From the NCBI GenBank assembly GCA_018287875.1, contig JAGVVL010000001.1, positions 2,790,001 to 2,854,000 of the forward strand: a stretch of 64,000 bases of DNA, in the 5' to 3' direction. Position numbers and translations under genes: made by a program. This document shows, one piece after another, positions 12,198-21,815 of the stretch. Source of the stretch: Nigrospora sphaerica (Eukaryota; Ascomycota; Sordariomycetes; Amphisphaeriales; Apiosporaceae). How positions within the stretch are numbered: position 1 is the stretch's first letter; each line of letters starts with the position of its first letter. Below the pieces are notes generated by a model. It saw nothing but the letters and a program-made list of their open reading frames with translations, had not been told where the DNA came from and did not search any database.

Positions 12198-12641
12198 ACC
12201 CACGCAACCACGGGGCAAGCAAGCGAATGATGGGCTCTCGCTCGACGTGGCTTACGATGGGCGGGCCTTGCGGCACGAGCCACAAACTGCGGGCAGCTGG
12301 GGCTCGCATTGGCAGCTTGGGACCTAATGTCTCCATCTATATGCGGGTGCGTCGCGATGCTGGAACACCGCGTTGCGTTTCGTCATGCAGCCCTTGGGGA
12401 CGCATTGTTCGTCGCGTCTTGTTGGAACCAGCAGAACGGTGCCGTACCGAGACCGCCATCGACACAGCTTCGCCCGCGTCGTCGTCCCCTCTCCCTACGC
12501 ACGTCCCGGAGCGAGGCGCCGGGGGGCAGCTTGAAACGACGCTGCTTTGCGTTTCCTTCCCACGCTCGGGTGCCGCCACCTCGGCCTGTCTCGAGCTTGC
12601 GACAACCCTAGGTACTGACGACTACGACCACCGCCGCCACC

Positions 12642-13473
12642 ATGTCGCTGCTCTCGGCTCATTTCGAGCAGATAGCCATCTCCTGCCAAGGTATCGACAG
12701 TCTCCCGTAAGTGTGGGCCCGCCCCCCTCTGGCTGCAAACCCGCGCGAACCCCGGGGTCTCACGCGCCGGCAGCTTCCCGCCCCCCAAGATCTTCACCAA
12801 TGCCCTGCTGTCGACGCCCGACATCACGTCGCTGATCCGCGACACGGAACCGCACGAGCGCGCCTTGTTCTCCGTCCCGCCACCGCCACCCTCGGCCGCG
12901 CCGCAGCAGCAGCAGCCCGAGCCGGCGAAACAGTCGTCGCGGCGCCAGACCGTTTTCAATGTGGCCTCGGGCGAGGTGACGACGTCGAGCGCCGGCCCGG
13001 GCCGGAGCGCCGGTGCGCCGCGCCGTCACACGGCCGTGGCCGCCGTGCTGGGCGGCAACCTGCATGACCAGATCCGGCGGAGCGAGCGCGGGCGCAACAA
13101 GGACAACGTCGACGTCGAGCTGCTCCTCAAGAGCGCCGAGAAGCTGTGCGGCGTCTACCCGCTGCCCGGCGCCCTCGAGCGCATCCCCGCCCAGCGCGCC
13201 AAGTACGCCCACAGTCTCAACACGCTCGCCTATTACGAAGCCAAGGTGGCGGAGCAGGCCGAGGCGCTGAGCCGCATGAACAAGGACATGTGGTCCGAGG
13301 ACGAAGAGGAGGAGGACGAGCAGGATGCTGCCGAGAGCGAAGATGCCATCCTGACCGAGGAGGACCTGCGGCGGGAGGAAGAGGAGGTGAGGGAAATGGA
13401 CCGCAAGAAGCGCGAGCTACAGCAGAGACTCAAGGCCATGGAGAAAGACCTGGGCGGGCTGCTCCACATGTGA
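12642..13473 (+). CDS. SPC34: DASH (Dam1) kinetochore complex subunit Spc34
   Basis: Subunit of the DASH ring that couples kinetochores to spindle microtubules. Two exons, 12642-12706 and 12774-13473, separated by a 67-nt intron (GTAAGT to CAG), give 254 residues, in line with fungal Spc34. The N-terminal exon encodes MSLLSAHFEQIAISCQ. The next exon carries the conserved PPPKIFTNALL and DITSLIRDTEPHERALF motifs. A Pro/Gln-rich linker and an RRQTVF segment follow, with a helical second half containing an acidic run and a C-terminal coiled coil rich in Glu, Lys and Arg (about residues 205-250). The start ATG has a strong fungal context (CCACCATG). Its stop codon lies only 67 bp from the stop of the convergent DsbA-like gene, so the 3' untranslated regions must overlap. 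Confidence 0.92.
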
Positions 13474-13540
13474 GCAGGTGCGGCGGTGAGAAATTTGTAG
13501 ACAGATGGCTTTCGACTTGGGAAGATAAGTACGGTCATCT

Positions 13541-14337
13541 CTAGCATTGATACCCCGCGTCGCCCGCGTCGCCCGCCTTGCCCTCCTTCAGCGCGATAAA
13601 GGCCCCAATGAAGGCCTCCGGGTCCTGGGCGCCATCTACAACGGCTTTGTCCTGTATGGTGAACTGCGGCACCCCGTGGACGTTCTTGGCGTTGGCCCGG
13701 GCGACCTGGGCGTCGACCTCCTTGCCGCCGTGGTCGCCGGCCAGCCAGGCGCGGGCCTCGGCCGGGTCGAGGCCGGCCCTCTCGGCGGCGGCGACGAGCA
13801 TGTCGTGGCTGGTGATGTCGCCGTCGTGCTCAAAGTAGCTCCGGAAGAGCTCGCTGATGACGCGGTTCTCGACGTCGTTGCCCTTGGCCTTGGCCAGCTC
13901 GACGAGGCGGTGCGAGTCGCGCGTGTTGCCCACCTTGCTGCCCGTCGAGAAGTTGATGCCGTCCATCTTACCCATGGCGTGCAGCCGCTTCTGCATCATC
14001 TCGAACTGCGGCCCGAAGCGCTGGAGCATGCGCTCCTGCAGGGGCACGCCCACCTTGGGCGACGTCGGGTCCAGGTAGAAGGGCGACCACGAAATGGTGA
14101 AGGTGTCCTCCTTGCCGCCCGGGTACGTTTTCTTGTAGAGGTCGATGGCCTTCTCTAGGCGAACCTTGCCCAAGTAACACTGGGGGTGGGGAGGGAGGTG
14201 TTTTTGTTAGTCGGCGTAGCCCCATTCTCTCTTCGCAGTCCCGTCCGCGAACTTACAAAGGGGCAAACATTGTCCGAGATCACGTTAATCTTGAAGTTGG
14301 TCATCTTGATTGCCGTCGGGAACGAGCGACTGGCCAT
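13541..14337 (-). CDS. DsbA/FrnE-like thioredoxin-fold oxidoreductase
   Basis: Member of the DsbA family (FrnE and 2-hydroxychromene-2-carboxylate isomerase branch), a thioredoxin fold with an inserted helical domain. It probably acts in thiol-disulfide exchange in the cytosol, as no signal peptide is seen; the natural substrate is unknown. Exons 14257-14337 and 13541-14179 (77-nt intron, GTAAGT to CAG) give 239 residues. The active-site motif CPFC is built across the splice junction: exon 1 ends with Cys-Pro-Phe and exon 2 begins with the second Cys. Later family motifs include STGSKVGNTRDSHRL and a cis-proline region HGVPQFTI. The start was taken at MASRSF; an internal ATG at MTNFKINV would give a shorter protein beginning right at the first beta strand. 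The gene is convergent with SPC34. Confidence 0.9.
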
Positions 14338-15319
14338 TGCATGAGACGTTTTTCCCAATTGCCGCCCCCGGTTCGTTCCCTCGGCGCCTATAAATACACG
14401 GGCCGCCTAGGAAGTTATCCCACCTCCATCCGCGCCCATACCCACACTGGCGGGCTTACAAATGCTCTTGTTAGATTTGCCCCGAGCCCGATGCCGAGAC
14501 CCCTTGACCCGGCGACTTTTTTCGACGCTTCTGTCCGCACCCCTGAAACGCGAGGAATTGTCGATCAACCGAGCAGATCGTACAACTATACCCTATGATG
14601 TAGAAGACCCTTCCGTTCAACCACTGGCTTCAATCATGGATAGGCTCAAGCGACGGCAGGATATGTTCGGTACCTCGCGACACTCAGGGACGCTCTCACG
14701 CAACAAAAACGCTACTCGCTGTGCGGCTGCGCGGCCGTTCCACCAACTGTTTCGTTTGGTACTGCCCATTACCGGGTCGGGTCGTGGGGAACGGGACGAG
14801 ACCCATGGCCGTCAGCCATCTGGGACTGGACCTCCCCGCGCCGCCCCGATGTGCCCAAGTATCCCCCGCAGACCTACCCGAAGGCCAGCGCGGCGCCTCC
14901 GCAGCTCCCATGTGTGCATTTGACACGAAGCCTTCGAGAGCAACGGCGCGGGCTATGGATGGTATCGCCCCCAGCCGAACTCTAGCACGCTGGACGCGTG
15001 AAGATGAGGAAAGCGTCCACCCTCTTTGTCCGTCCCCTCTTCTGCCGTCGCTCGCCATGTCGCATTGTCTACCTGCTTCTGGAGCTTGTCCGGGTGTGCT
15101 GTAGGTAGCCGACTACAGGGGAGACGGGCAGAGGGGAAAGAAAGGCAAATGAGCAAGTACTAGTAGATCATCAATTGGCCTTCATTTGTGGGCTTTCACT
15201 TAGCTACCCTCTACGGGCAGCTCGTTTTGGGTTTTTGCAGGTATCATACAAGACTTGCACGGCGACAAGCCCTCCCTCCCTTCTCATTTTCTCAAGACGG
15301 CCCACGGCGGGGGGCGTTT
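14338..15319. other. Intergenic region upstream of the DsbA-like gene
   Basis: About 1 kb between the start of the DsbA-like gene and the stop of the SRPBCC gene, both on the minus strand. A TATA-like element lies at 14389-14396. Nothing else was recognised. Confidence 0.5.
14389..14396 (-). promoter_or_regulatory. Possible TATA-type element of the DsbA-like gene
   Basis: The + strand reads TATAAATA (TATTTATA on the minus strand), 52-59 bp upstream of the chosen minus-strand start codon. The spacing fits a core promoter with a very short leader. It is a single AT-rich block in GC-rich surroundings; function is inferred. Confidence 0.35.
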
Positions 15320-15966
15320 TTACATCTTCATGGCGGCCTTGGCCAGGTCAGCCAGGGCGTCACGACGCTTGAACTTGGCATCCTGGATGACGCCAGCGTC
15401 GGCGTCGCTGGCAAAGTTACCAGTCCACTCGACGAAGGTGCTGCCCTCGTGCTCGCCCGACGTGACGGCGTAGCAGCGGATGGTGCTGACGACGCTCGTG
15501 TACGAGAGCTCGGGCTTGGCCGTGATGACGCTGTACGTGATGTAGTGGTTCAGAGTCTATACCCCGGGGGCGGGCGTGTTAGTAGTCAAGACGAGAGAGG
15601 GAGAAGACGGGGATCGCATAAAGGCAAATAAGCAACTAGGCAGTCACTCACGCTGTGCTCCTCCTGCTTAACCTCGAGCTCGGTGCCGTCCTTGAAGGTC
15701 CACTTGACAACGTCGGTCTCCTCCTGGGCCTGGGTGGCCTCGCTGCTCTTCAGGGCAGTCCAGAAGTCGGCGAAGTTCTTGACTGCATGGGGTACGCAGG
15801 GTCAGTTCTGGAGCGCCGATGGGGCCTTGCCAAAGCTCGATCTGGACGGGGACGGCAGGGGGGGGGAAGGGTTTCTCGACGCACGCTTAATGTGGTGCCA
15901 GACATGGCTGAGAGGGGCCTTGATGACGGCGCTCTCGGTGACGGAGGTGGCAGTAGGAATCGACAT
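15320..15966 (-). CDS. SRPBCC (Bet v 1/START-like) superfamily protein
   Basis: Small helix-grip fold protein of the polyketide cyclase/dehydrase-like SRPBCC group, expected to bind a hydrophobic ligand in a central cavity; ligand and role are unknown. Three exons, 15885-15966, 15652-15782 and 15320-15556, joined in phase, give 149 residues. Introns are 102 and 95 nt, starting GTGCGT and GTGAGT. The opening SVTESAVIKAPLSHVWHHIK is the usual first strand and helix of the fold. The middle has FWTALKSSEAT, and the long C-terminal helix contains the motif DAKFKRRDALADLAKAA. The start is the ATG directly before SIPTATS. No signal peptide or membrane segment is seen, suggesting a cytosolic protein. 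Family assignment is good; any enzymatic activity would be guesswork. Confidence 0.87.
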
Positions 15967-18081
15967 GGTGACTTTGGGCTGGTTGACAGTGGTAATCTTC
16001 TGGTCTTGGGGAATTGTTTTACTCGAGGGAGAAAGGGTCAGAAGAGATTTCACGACTTTTGAATAAGTTGCAAGTACGTAAGTTACGAGGCATTCATCCA
16101 GAAGGACCGTCTCCGCATCATAGCCATTGGGGCCGAGAAGGTTGTTTGCGCTCCGGGAAGCTAAGCATGCAAGCGAAACGTCATGAGGGGCAGTCACGAA
16201 TGTCACCACCAAAAGTGGCAGGTGGGGCGGGTATGGGATCCCGTGGGCGTTTGTAGCTTCTTCCATCCGGATTTCCCAGGTCGCGCTTCTGTCTCGCATG
16301 TGCTCGTTAGCCCGCCCGAAAGAGAGAGGGAGGGGAAGTGGAAGCCGGGGTGTGAGAGCTGGTGCGATTTCGTGTACTGTCAAGGAGGATGTCGCTACAT
16401 AGGTCCTTCCCGCGCCAGCAAAGGTGGGTTTACAAGTCCGGATGTGGCTAGAAGACCCCGGTGCTATCCCACCCGTCCGGACCCTGAATAAGAGGTACCC
16501 AAGGCAAGTGCACGAATACTTGCTTGAAAGAAGTGAGCGCTGACCGGGTGGTCTTTTGCTCGCCGGGAGTTTCTTGCTTCAAGCCAGGCATCCAATCTCA
16601 TTGGACTACAACCGTTTTCTCCAATCGCAGGAAGCATTTACGATGGCTGGTATGGAGCAGATGAGTGGCAACCTCCCGATTACAAGGGTAAGTGCCCGAT
16701 AGACGAACGAACTGCGGTTCAAGAAAGAACCTTGTTAGAGTTAATCTTCGGGTGCCAGGGAGGTCCCTATGGATATCGTTGTACTCGACCCTCTTGCAAC
16801 ACCAACGCCAGGGCATCCCTAAGTGGTCAGGACAGGTATTACGAGGTGGTCCAGCGTTATTGCTGCTGGCGAATGGAATACCGTCACTCACGGGCCTAGA
16901 TGGTGCGAGGAAAGGTCGCTGCTATCTATACTTATTGGTGAAACAATTAGAGTCTGTTTGTTGGCAAATGTCGAATAGGTTCCAATAGTAGTAGCCCTTG
17001 CTGTTCCAGACCTTTCAAAACGGCGTGGCTATACTCGGAAGCTGGGAATACCCGAGGTACTTGTGGCAGCTGGTGTTGGTGTGGGAAATCAAATACTAAC
17101 TGTAATTGGAGCATCCTCGATACTACCTATTAAAGTCATGTATGCACTGCGCCATGATGCGTTTTGTAGAATACATGCTTACTTGGTGATGTTCGCACCG
17201 TCATCCCGGCCCTGATGTTCAGTATTACTCTTCAGCGCGCCGTGGTAATGCAGCATATAACGAGACGGGATGAATCAAGAAATCGTGAGCCTCGACTGTC
17301 TTGACCTCGCGGAAACTCCCGGTTCTTCCATCCATGGCCGTACGCGGCTCTCCGTAACCCGTTCTATCCGACACTACACCTGTGCCCCCCATCAGAAACG
17401 AAAAGTTCAGCAATTCCATCCCCATACACGCGAACAACAAGTTATACACACCTCACATGCGGTCTGTTCCAGCAACCCGATCCCCCATCCACGCAAGCAT
17501 CAACCGGTACACACATCACATCCGGTCAAATCCCTGCACTCTCAGCTCCATACACTCCTCGCAACGGACAGGGTACCTGAGGCTTTCCTCATACTGGGCA
17601 GCCTTTTTGCCTCGGTCGCCATCGTCGGTATCTTCGCCGGTCCGGTTCGAAGGCGTTATTTTCAATCCCCGCGCTGCTGGCCAGAACCCCGTATGAGACG
17701 GGACCCTTGCCGGAGTGCGACCTTCGACGGGGAAACTAGGTGCCACGGCAGTGGGATAAATTCTCGCTACTCGCCCAAGGCTAGGCAGTTGTGGTTTCAA
17801 AGGTTGGTCTCAAAGGCCGCTTTGGACGACGCGTAGTAACCCGTGAGCATGCGGGAGTGGTTTGGCATCCATTCGCTTCCTTTCCATACATCTCTACGCT
17901 TTGTGCCCGTTATCACTCCTCAAATCACTTGGCTGCGACCCGGATCTGCTGCACCTGCAGCCATTGTGATTCCATAAATTCAACCCCGCAAGTGACTCGA
18001 TCATCATGTCGTCGTCTCGTACACCCGGAAAAAGAGATAAACGCCGCATGGTGTTCTGTACTACCAGGGGTATAAGCGTCT
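15967..18081. other. Intergenic region between GCD6 stop and SRPBCC start
   Basis: About 2.1 kb, holding the SRPBCC gene promoter and the GCD6 3' region. A 188-codon open frame at 17270-17836 (+) has no recognisable domain or plausible splice partners and was not annotated. Confidence 0.45.
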
Positions 18082-20445
18082 CTATTCGTCGTCGTCGTCG
18101 TCATCATCATCGTCGCTTTCCTCCTCAGAGGCCTCCTCCAGCCAGTCGACGAGCGCTTTGCACTTGCTCTTAACCTGGTCCATCGCGTCGCCGTCGGTAG
18201 CTCGTTGGTCGTTCCACCAGCCCAGGATGCCCTCTTCCTCCAGGATGTCCTCGCTGTACATCTGCTGGAAGAGAGCGGAGCACAGAGCGCCGGCTTTGGC
18301 CAGCTCAATGACCTTGGAAATGCTAACGCATGCTTTCTGGACGGCCAGGGCAAATTCAACCTGCTCGGGCACCGAGCCGCCACCCACACCGACCTCGGCC
18401 ACAAACGTCTTGGCACCTGGGCGCTCGGTCAGCACCGTCCGGGCAGCCTTGCTCGTTTCGAGACCGCCGCCCTCGGCGTTCATGAGCTCTACGGCTCGGC
18501 GGACAAAGGCCGTGGCAACCGATCGACGAACGGCACCGTCCGAGGCGTTGCTGGCTAGGCGAAGCGACATGAACTCGAGCTTCTCCGAGTCGAAGTTGCC
18601 TCCCAAGCCGCCTCCCTCGCCACGGAGTACTTCCAGGAGTCCGTGGATGGATTCCGAAAGGAAATTGGAGGCACCGATCGATTCCGAATCGTCCGAGGCA
18701 AATGATGACAGGCGTGACCGGCGCTGGGCTTTGGACGCAGCTTGGCTATCGTCGTCTGATTCGTCGTCGTCGCCCTCGGATGCGAGAGTGGATATGGACG
18801 ACGCATAGAACTCGTAGTTGCTAGCATTGTAGTCGAGGGGCAGTTGCATGCGAACCGGGTCGTCGCTTTCGAGATCCTCCGCGTCCGGATCGACGAATTT
18901 GGCGCCCTTGCCTTGCGGCCCAAGAAGCTTCGTGTCCGTGTCGAGCGGAGTGCACTTGGCGGACAAAAGTGATACCACTGTGGAAGCCGGAAGGGTCGTG
19001 TTCTCGCTGACGCTGACGCCTGAGCCCAGGAGACTACCTGACTCGACCCGCGCGTTCTTGCCAACGACAGTAAACTCGGCAACGATGGCATGGTGGATAG
19101 AAGCGCCATCTTGAATTACCGCGTCGTCCCATATGAAGCTGTCTGTGATCTCAACGCCCTCGCCAATCGTGCAGTTGCGGCCGATGACACTGTTGGTGAT
19201 CGTGGTGCGAGCCCCGATTCGCGTGTCCTTGCCAATGACGGCATTTGATACGACGCTGTCGAAGTGGAGGGCCACATCATCCTCCTTGTAAACGCGGTCG
19301 TCGTAAAGCTGGTAAGAGTGCTGCTTCACCAGGTTGCTGTCGGGCACAAAGGGATAAGTCCAGCCAGCCATTACGTCGCGACTGATGGCATCGAGCATCT
19401 GCAGGTTGCTGGCCCGCGCACCGTAGCCGTGGCTAACAATTTCGGTGTGGATCATCTTGCCGTTCAGTTCATAGTCCTTCAGGACACCGTGAAGGTAGTT
19501 GACTCGTGGAAGTTCGTAGTCGAAGCTTTCAGACCACAGGGCGAGGACGTCGGGGGTGCAAATATCGATCTGGGCGTCGATGAGGTCGGTGCGAATCTCC
19601 AGTTCGGGCTCCTTCAGCAGATCCGGGTCCAGGCTGATGAAGTGGTCAGGCTGCATGGGGCTTATCTCCTCGTAATGGAGACAACGGTTCTGGCGAGGGG
19701 CCAGGGCGAAGACGGGGGTCGTGCCGTTGACCTTGGCGCGGTGCTCGCCCTCGCCGCCCTCTCGAAGGACCAAGGTCATGATGGAGTCTCGGTTGGCTTC
19801 CTTTCGCGCGCGGTGGGCCGCCAGCGGGCCGTCAAGCGAGATGTTGGATACCAGGTCGCCGTTGACGAGGATGAAGTCGCCCTCGATCAGGCCGCTTTTG
19901 TCGAGATCGCGCAGGAAGTCGCCGGGGGAGCGGGCGTCCGAGACTCGGACGAATTCGAGCGTGGAGAAGGGGCAGGACCGCGCTATCGGGGTCCAACGCG
20001 ACTGTCGGATGTAGCTCTCAATTTGTTCCTGGCACGAGGCGGCGTAGATGAAGACGTCCTGGACGCCGTTCATGGCGAGGAACTCGAGGGTGTACTCGAT
20101 CAAGGGCGTGTTGGCCAGCGGGAGGAGACACTGTTGCAAGCACCGTCAGCCACGGGGAGCCGGGACGGCACCATCGTCATGTGCTGTGCGTCGCGCAGGG
20201 CCTCTTACTCTCGGCTTGTCCACGGTAAAGGGTCGGAAGCGCGTCTGGAACGAGTCTGCTATGATCTGGGGCGTGCGTTAGTCGGCGGTCGTGTCAACCG
20301 AATGCCCCGCAGCGCGGCCAAGGCACGATGCGACGGATGGGATACGTACGACGGCCTGCAAGACACCCTTTCTCTTTTCGCCCTCTGCGTTGTTGGAGGG
20401 CTTCTTGCCTTTGGCGGCGGCGGCTTTGGCGGCCTTGCTCGACAT
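18082..20445 (-). CDS. GCD6: Translation initiation factor eIF2B epsilon subunit
   Basis: Catalytic subunit of eIF2B, the guanine-nucleotide exchange factor that recharges eIF2 with GTP in the cytosol. Three exons, 20350-20445, 20209-20265 (57 nt) and 18082-20130, give 733 residues. Introns (84 and 78 nt) begin GTACGT and GTAAGA. The N-terminal nucleotidyltransferase-like domain starts at AVIIADSFQTRFRPFT, continues with KPRCLLPLANTPLIEYTLEF and runs to about residue 270. Left-handed beta-helix hexapeptide repeats lie around residues 330-420 (NAVIGKDTRIG, SVIGRNCTIGEGVEI). After an acidic, serine-rich linker comes the W2 domain with its aromatic/acidic boxes, ending in DWLEEASEEE and a run of Asp. 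The start is the ATG of a Lys/Ala-rich leader (MSSKAAKAAAAKGKK), as in other fungal homologues. Length and domain order are normal, with no sign of damage. Confidence 0.95.
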
Positions 20446-21815
20446 GTTGCTGGGTGGTGTGGGTTGCTCGCAAAGTCGACGATGACATGGATTTTTCGGA
20501 TGGCCCTCTACGTCCTTTTTATCCTTTGCGACGATGACTCAGTCAGTCAATTGGGCAATAAAGCTCCGTGACGGCCTTTGATTTTTTGGAGGGGCAACCA
20601 ACCTTGACGACCCACTCGGCGGAAGAGGGACAGGAGACCAGGCTCACTACTAGTGCAGTACTTCACTCAGTGAGCCAAATCTTCTGTGTACGACTGCAAC
20701 GACAACTGAGTACAGCGCGACGCTGGTAGCACATGGAATCCGGGGCCCTCACTGCGTTTTGGTGGCTGCAACAAGCGGGGTTTGCTAGTTAACCCAACAC
20801 ACGATCCTCGCCTTACCTGTTCCTCCCTTTAGGCCCGTACACGCTTCGCACCAAGCGAAACCCTAAACTATCCTTCGTATAAGTCTCTACTAAGCTTCCC
20901 ATCCGTGGTCGCACACCCATTCGTCTACCGTACAATTTCCCTCCGACTGTTTTAACATGTGTTCCGAGACTGATATACCCACCAACCGGGGGACTGGGCC
21001 TGTACTGTTACTCGAACTACACTGTCATTGGCATCCGACAGTGGTGCCATCATGTGGCTTATATGGAGCAGCTATGCGAGAAGCCTGCTGCGTTCAGTAT
21101 ATAAGTACATATACAAATAATTGCGCCCGCGAGTAAATGCACATAACCACTTACAGCCTGTGCCTCAAGTCTGCATGAGTTGTGAGAGCTGTAGTGATAA
21201 TCAAGGGTGAGCAGCCAGTACCTTCGTCGTGGCACTTGGCTATGCTACACATTGGTCGCCTGGGTGCCGTATCGAGTTTCTGGGCAACAACGGGTCTAGG
21301 CCTACCTGGCCTCTAGGGACGAACAACCGCAAATAGCAATGGACCTGCCCTTCGGTGTCAAATGCGTGTGGGAGACGGTGACGGCGAATGGCGAAGGGTG
21401 CCCTAGAAAGTGGCAGACCTCGCGGGTGGACTTTGGCCCCGAGACCGACTCGCCGGGACGCTTCCTGAGACACGTAGTGGCCACGGCTACCGAGAGAAGC
21501 GTGGCGTTGACAGGTAAACGAATCTCTCCAAAGCTCGGTCTTTTCCAAGAATCGGCAGTGCTTACGCAACCGTTTGAGCCGAGTTCTGCCACGACTTCCG
21601 GCGTGGTCGTTGACCACTCGGTACAGCAAGTTGGTATTTTTTTGGTTGGCAAGTATAGCATCACATATTGGATCAGATCAAGTAAGCACCACACGCATTC
21701 ATAAACCATTAAATGCCGAACAGCTATAACAGGCTCAACTTTCGTGTCTGAGGCGTCATCATCGTCATGAGCGTCGTCACCTTTGCCATCCCGGAATCCG
21801 GACTTCTCCCATTTC
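20446..21815. other. Intergenic region upstream of GCD6
   Basis: About 1.4 kb holding the GCD6 promoter and the 3' flank of the GH2 gene. The middle (about 20800-21200) is noticeably more AT-rich than its surroundings. No gene was recognised. Confidence 0.45.

Larger units (their letters stand above)
10161..12641. other. Divergent intergenic region upstream of SPC34
   Basis: About 2.5 kb between the start of the unknown minus-strand gene and the start of SPC34, so it should contain both promoters. It has a G13 homopolymer at 10199-10211 and a GGGAT/GGATG pentamer-rich stretch at 12117-12197. No conserved protein or RNA was seen. Confidence 0.5.

Noticed and set aside
17270..17836. 188-codon + strand frame in the gap between the SRPBCC gene and GCD6
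   Set aside because: No domain, no plausible promoter or introns, and amino-acid composition like translated non-coding DNA.
19264..20571. 435-codon + strand frame opposite GCD6, and the similar 397-codon frame at 23255-24448 opposite the GH2 gene
   Set aside because: Both mirror well-conserved minus-strand exons, and their composition (Val/Gly/His/Arg-rich) is typical of antisense shadows in GC-rich genes.
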